From assembly GCA_021789975.1 (NCBI GenBank), contig JAJYIT010000042.1, positions 1 to 37,644 on the forward strand: DNA of 37,644 bases, in the 5' to 3' direction. The position numbers were made by a program, and so were the translations under genes. The DNA comes from Bacteroidota bacterium (GTDB lineage Bacteria; Bacteroidota; Ignavibacteria; Kryptoniales; JAKASW01). Of the stretch, positions 35,542 through 37,644 are shown piece after piece; position 1 is the stretch's first letter, and each line of letters starts with the position of its first letter. The notes beneath the pieces were generated by a model that searched no databases, was not told where the DNA came from, and saw nothing but the letters and a program-made list of their open reading frames with translations.

Positions 35542-35955
35542 ATTAAACAGTCTCTTTTGTTAGCTAAGTTTCTCCATTTAGCCTAGATTCCGCCCTTTAA
35601 CGTTGACCTGTCCCCGGTGGCTCGCGCCGATGGTTAAGCTTCGTATCGGTAGTCGTTGTGGTAAGCATACAATAATTTATACAAAAAAGAAGACTGTTAT
35701 CGTTGACAGGCTGATCAGGCAGAACGGCGGTTTCGAATTATACTTAGTGTGAATTCCACAGCTTCGCCACCTCAGTCCCAGTAGAGTGTTTGTCAGCATT
35801 GGCCACGGGCAAAGAATCGCTTCGCGGAAGCCTTGTTGTGACTCTGTAGTACGTCCCGTTGCGTTGCAGTAGGAAGTTGCTCGAAACCTACTTCAAAAAG
35901 GCGTTCAGACGTGCGGCTCGTTCAAAGTATGCCTTGCCTGAAAAATTCTAATTTG
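35542..35955. other. Upstream region of the regulator gene, no gene recognised
   Basis: This 414-bp interval should contain the promoter of the regulator-led operon. Besides the repeat at 35667-35684, AACAGTCT at 35547-35554 is complementary to AGACTGTT at 35691-35698, about 135 bp apart. Their function is unknown. A short hairpin GCTTC-GCG-GAAGC lies near 35820. No tRNA or reading frame is convincing. Confidence 0.4.
35667..35684. promoter_or_regulatory. Candidate operator/promoter box upstream of the GntR regulator
   Basis: The minus strand reads TTGTATAAATTATTGTAT, two TTGTAT units 12 bp apart in an AT-rich stretch about 125 bp before the regulator start. FadR-subfamily regulators often bind short AT-rich TTGTAT or TGGT-type half-sites near their own promoter. 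TATAAATTAT could also act as a -10 region. I see no well-spaced -35 box, so this is tentative. Confidence 0.3.
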
Positions 35956-36315
35956 CTATTCTCGGCGCTCCTCACGGACTGATGTAGCTGGCAAAAAACC
36001 TCGCCTAACAAGGTCTATATCTACAGAATCAATACATTTATGTGCTATGAGTGTTGCGAGCAATTCTATGTTGGCCGAATTAGTTAGGAATTCTTGGAGC
36101 AGGCCCCCAATCCCTGTCGATTCGGAAAAGTTTTGTACGGCTCGGAAGTACTCGTCACGGTTGCTCACAAGATGGTACTGAAGCCCATTCCGCCAAATCG
36201 GTAATGGTGTTCCTATGCGATCGTATAGAAATTTTTCGAAAGTATCACTACGAGTCATTGATCCTTCGTGCTTACTCAATCGAATGTAGGGCAAATACTG
36301 AACGCCCCCTGGCAT
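35956..36315 (-). CDS. Hypothetical protein, 119 residues
   Basis: I do not recognise this protein. Its composition is protein-like: amphipathic helices such as EFLTNSANIELLATLIAHK, and no long low-complexity runs. It has no signal peptide or membrane segment. The start could be 36315 or the ATG at 36258 (MTRSDTFEKF), which has AAGGA just upstream with short spacing. It lies between the locus promoter region and IS debris, so it may be a fragment of a larger gene broken by transposition. Confidence 0.4.
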   Translation of the reverse strand: MPGGVQYLPYIRLSKHEGSMTRSDTFEKFLYDRIGTPLPIWRNGLQYHLVSNRDEYFRAVQNFSESTGIGGLLQEFLTNSANIELLATLIAHKCIDSVDIDLVRRGFLPATSVREERRE

Positions 36316-37044
36316 AGTAGTTTGCTGTATGGCTTCGACATGAACTGATAATTAGCCAAGAGAACTTCCTGCAACCTTTGAATTATCCAGTTATCTCATG
36401 CAGGATCGCATACCAAATATAATACAATCCGTAATTCATGTCAAGGCCGGATTCGATAGCGCGCATTGACTCACAAATAAGATAGGGCTCAAACTGCCAC
36501 AAAATTGATAATGTATAGCTAAATGTGTAAAATTTTTGAGGGTAGGCAAATTGGACTCGCCAAAGGGCGCAGATATCCAGTTGTGTCCCATTTTATAGGT
36601 AATGTCAAAGATAGAATTTACAGATAAGGAGATAACCCCATAAGGGGGTATGGTGTTGATGAAGCGAGTGACAGATCGAAGCAGGATTAACGAAACGATG
36701 TCAGGTGCGAGACATCCAGCACATCAATCGAATGGAGGATATGACCCGATACATCTGATCAATAATTTTTGGGTAAGCATTTTGGCGCAGCCAACGGAAC
36801 TATTCCTGAATATTCGAATGGGATTTCTAAAGGTGTTTCACTCATTCAAGACATATCTCATGCGCGATTATCTGTTGTTCATCGATGGCTTTTGTCAATT
36901 CTAGCGAATGCAGTTTCACTTCTCCCCTTACAGCGTTCGTTATGTGCAATCGGCAGGAAAGGGTTTCTATGAGGATTCCAGGAGCACCTATTGTTATGGT
37001 TCAGCGTAAAATGGAACAATGAGTTAGCTGAATATAGTGAAAGA
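36316..37044. other. Interval without a recognisable gene, adjacent to IS remnant
   Basis: About 730 bp are AT-rich and hold only short frames. The longest, on the plus strand at 36650-36904, follows AAGGAG but at poor spacing and has no recognisable features. CCCC-ATAA-GGGG near 36634-36645 can form a small hairpin. TGGTTCAGCGTAAAATGGAACA from 36997 could be the right inverted repeat of the older IS whose orfB ends at 37045; its partner is not visible. TGTCCCATTTTATAGG near 36585 has similar wording and may be part of another IS end. Confidence 0.35.
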
Positions 37045-37509
37045 TCAGGCAGCATAACTAGCCTCGATGCGATTGAGTTTTACGTGATGTAACTTTTGCT
37101 CACGGATATCTATTTTCTCGTCAGCTCTTCCCTTCAAGAAATCTTCAGAGGTCAAATAAAACAGTGCACCATGGAGTCGTTTCGTATTATAGTACTCGGT
37201 GAAGTCTGCAATCTGCTTTCGTGCGTCTTCAAGCTCGATGAGACCTTTCTCTTTCAAGAACTCCTTGCTCAGTATTTCATGGAACCTTTCGATCTTTCCG
37301 TTTGACTGGGGATGAGCAATTGAAGTCCTGATGTGCTGCAGACCCGCCCCATACAGGAGTAGAGCGAAGTCTTTTAAGACGTACTGAGAGCCATTATCGC
37401 TTTCGAGTCTTGGCTTCTCGGCAGGATACTTTTCTAAGGCTCGCTGAAGTGTTATCTCTACATCATGCTCTTCCATCGAAAGTCTTAATTCGTGGCGCAC
37501 TATGAAACG
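37045..37509 (-). pseudogene. IS3-type transposase OrfB, C-terminal part, cut by a second IS
   Basis: This is the C-terminal half of a DDE (rve) integrase: EKPRLESDNGSQYV carries the second catalytic Asp, and HPQSNGKIERFHEIL carries the catalytic Glu about 35 residues later. FTEYYNTKRLHGAL is the usual tail. The frame continues upstream of the GTG at 37500 as RFI (RFIVRHELRLS) and then meets a stop at 37510-37512, exactly where IS-end-like sequence begins. Whole OrfB proteins have about 270-290 residues and the first catalytic Asp is missing, so it is inactive. Confidence 0.75.
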
Positions 37510-37644
37510 TTAGTTTCTGGACTTGACCCCGGTTTTGCAGACAAGAAGAAAAGCCAGTAACTACAGAAGAATGGTACTGGAATTGGAGACAGAGAAGCAG
37601 CGAAGGAAATACGATCGGCAGCTCAAGCTGGACGCTGTAAATCT
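37510..37644 (+). mobile_element. Right-edge insertion sequence (5' end only), nested in older IS
   Basis: From about 37510 the sequence TTAGTTTCTGGACTTGACCC starts abruptly inside the older orfB and has the look of an IS terminal repeat. It is followed 60 bp later by a plus-strand transposase start. The exact tip (37508-37512) and the target duplication cannot be fixed, because the element leaves the window. Confidence 0.55.
37571..37644 (+). CDS. IS3-type transposase OrfA, N-terminal fragment at window edge
   Basis: The plus strand from the ATG at 37571 reads MVLELETEKQRRKYDRQLKL, then DAVNL, and leaves the window. RRKYDRQLKLDAV is the usual opening of helix-turn-helix OrfA proteins of IS3-like elements (commonly RRKYSxEFKLEAV). 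Only about 24 residues are visible. AGAAGA lies just upstream as a weak ribosome binding site. Confidence 0.6.
   Translation, partial: MVLELETEKQRRKYDRQLKLDAVN

Noticed and set aside
36650-36904. 84-codon plus-strand frame downstream of AAGGAG
   Set aside because: The spacing is poor because of the intervening CCCC/GGGG hairpin, no family resemblance is visible and a competing overlapping frame is equally plausible; described only as part of the non-coding interval.
1-37644. CRISPR array, tRNA or rRNA genes
   Set aside because: No regularly spaced direct repeats and no tRNA- or rRNA-like sequence were seen in the gaps between genes.

Overview
The window is almost entirely a one-directional (minus-strand) glycan utilisation locus of about 35 kb, bounded by insertion-sequence debris. 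Four predicted secreted proteins end in the C-terminal block 'NYPNPFNP...GVYFY.L....KMLLLK', the type IX secretion (T9SS) type A sorting tail. That tail, a TonB-dependent receptor with a carboxypeptidase-regulatory-like N-domain, Shine-Dalgarno sequences of the AAGGAG type and intermediate GC content point to the Bacteroidota/Ignavibacteriota group. An Ignavibacteria-like lineage is my best guess; KSB1, Calditrichota or Marinimicrobia relatives use similar tails.

In the direction of transcription (right to left): 35541-24887 holds a GntR/FCD regulator and seven genes. These are a D-2-hydroxyacid dehydrogenase, an aldehyde dehydrogenase (overlapping it by 11 nt), a Tat-exported GH2 enzyme, an L-fucose-isomerase-like protein, a phosphofructokinase-like kinase, an aldose 1-epimerase and a class I aldolase. 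Read together they form a candidate pathway: isomerase, kinase, aldolase, aldehyde oxidation, hydroxyacid oxidation. A small hairpin sits on the aldolase stop codon.

24768-20053 encodes the TonB-dependent receptor and a T9SS-tailed beta-helix-like surface protein, with no SusD-like protein. A perfect 12-bp inverted repeat follows the beta-helix gene. 19952-11892 encodes a large GH2 lipoprotein with two discoidin-like domains, then two phosphoesterases of the phospholipase C/acid phosphatase family flanking a T9SS-exported putative TIM-barrel protein of unknown family. 11812-1481 encodes a BglX-like GH3, two tandem GH79-like enzymes, a small doubtful ORF, a second GH3 (xylosidase-like) and a FucP/GluP-type sugar permease.

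The left end is decayed: a GH92 alpha-mannosidase cut after its N-terminal domain, then a propeller-protein fragment apparently interrupted by an IS3-family element. The right end (35542-37644) has an orphan ORF, about 0.7 kb with nothing recognisable, and an IS3-type orfB fragment cut by a second IS that runs out of the window.

The most unusual combination is two phospholipase-C-family phosphoesterases with glucuronidase-like, glucosaminidase-like, mannosidase, xylosidase/glucosidase and inositol-cluster-type aldolase genes. I propose, as inference only, that the target is a phosphate-containing glycoconjugate, for example an inositol-phosphate glycolipid such as plant GIPC, rather than a plain polysaccharide.
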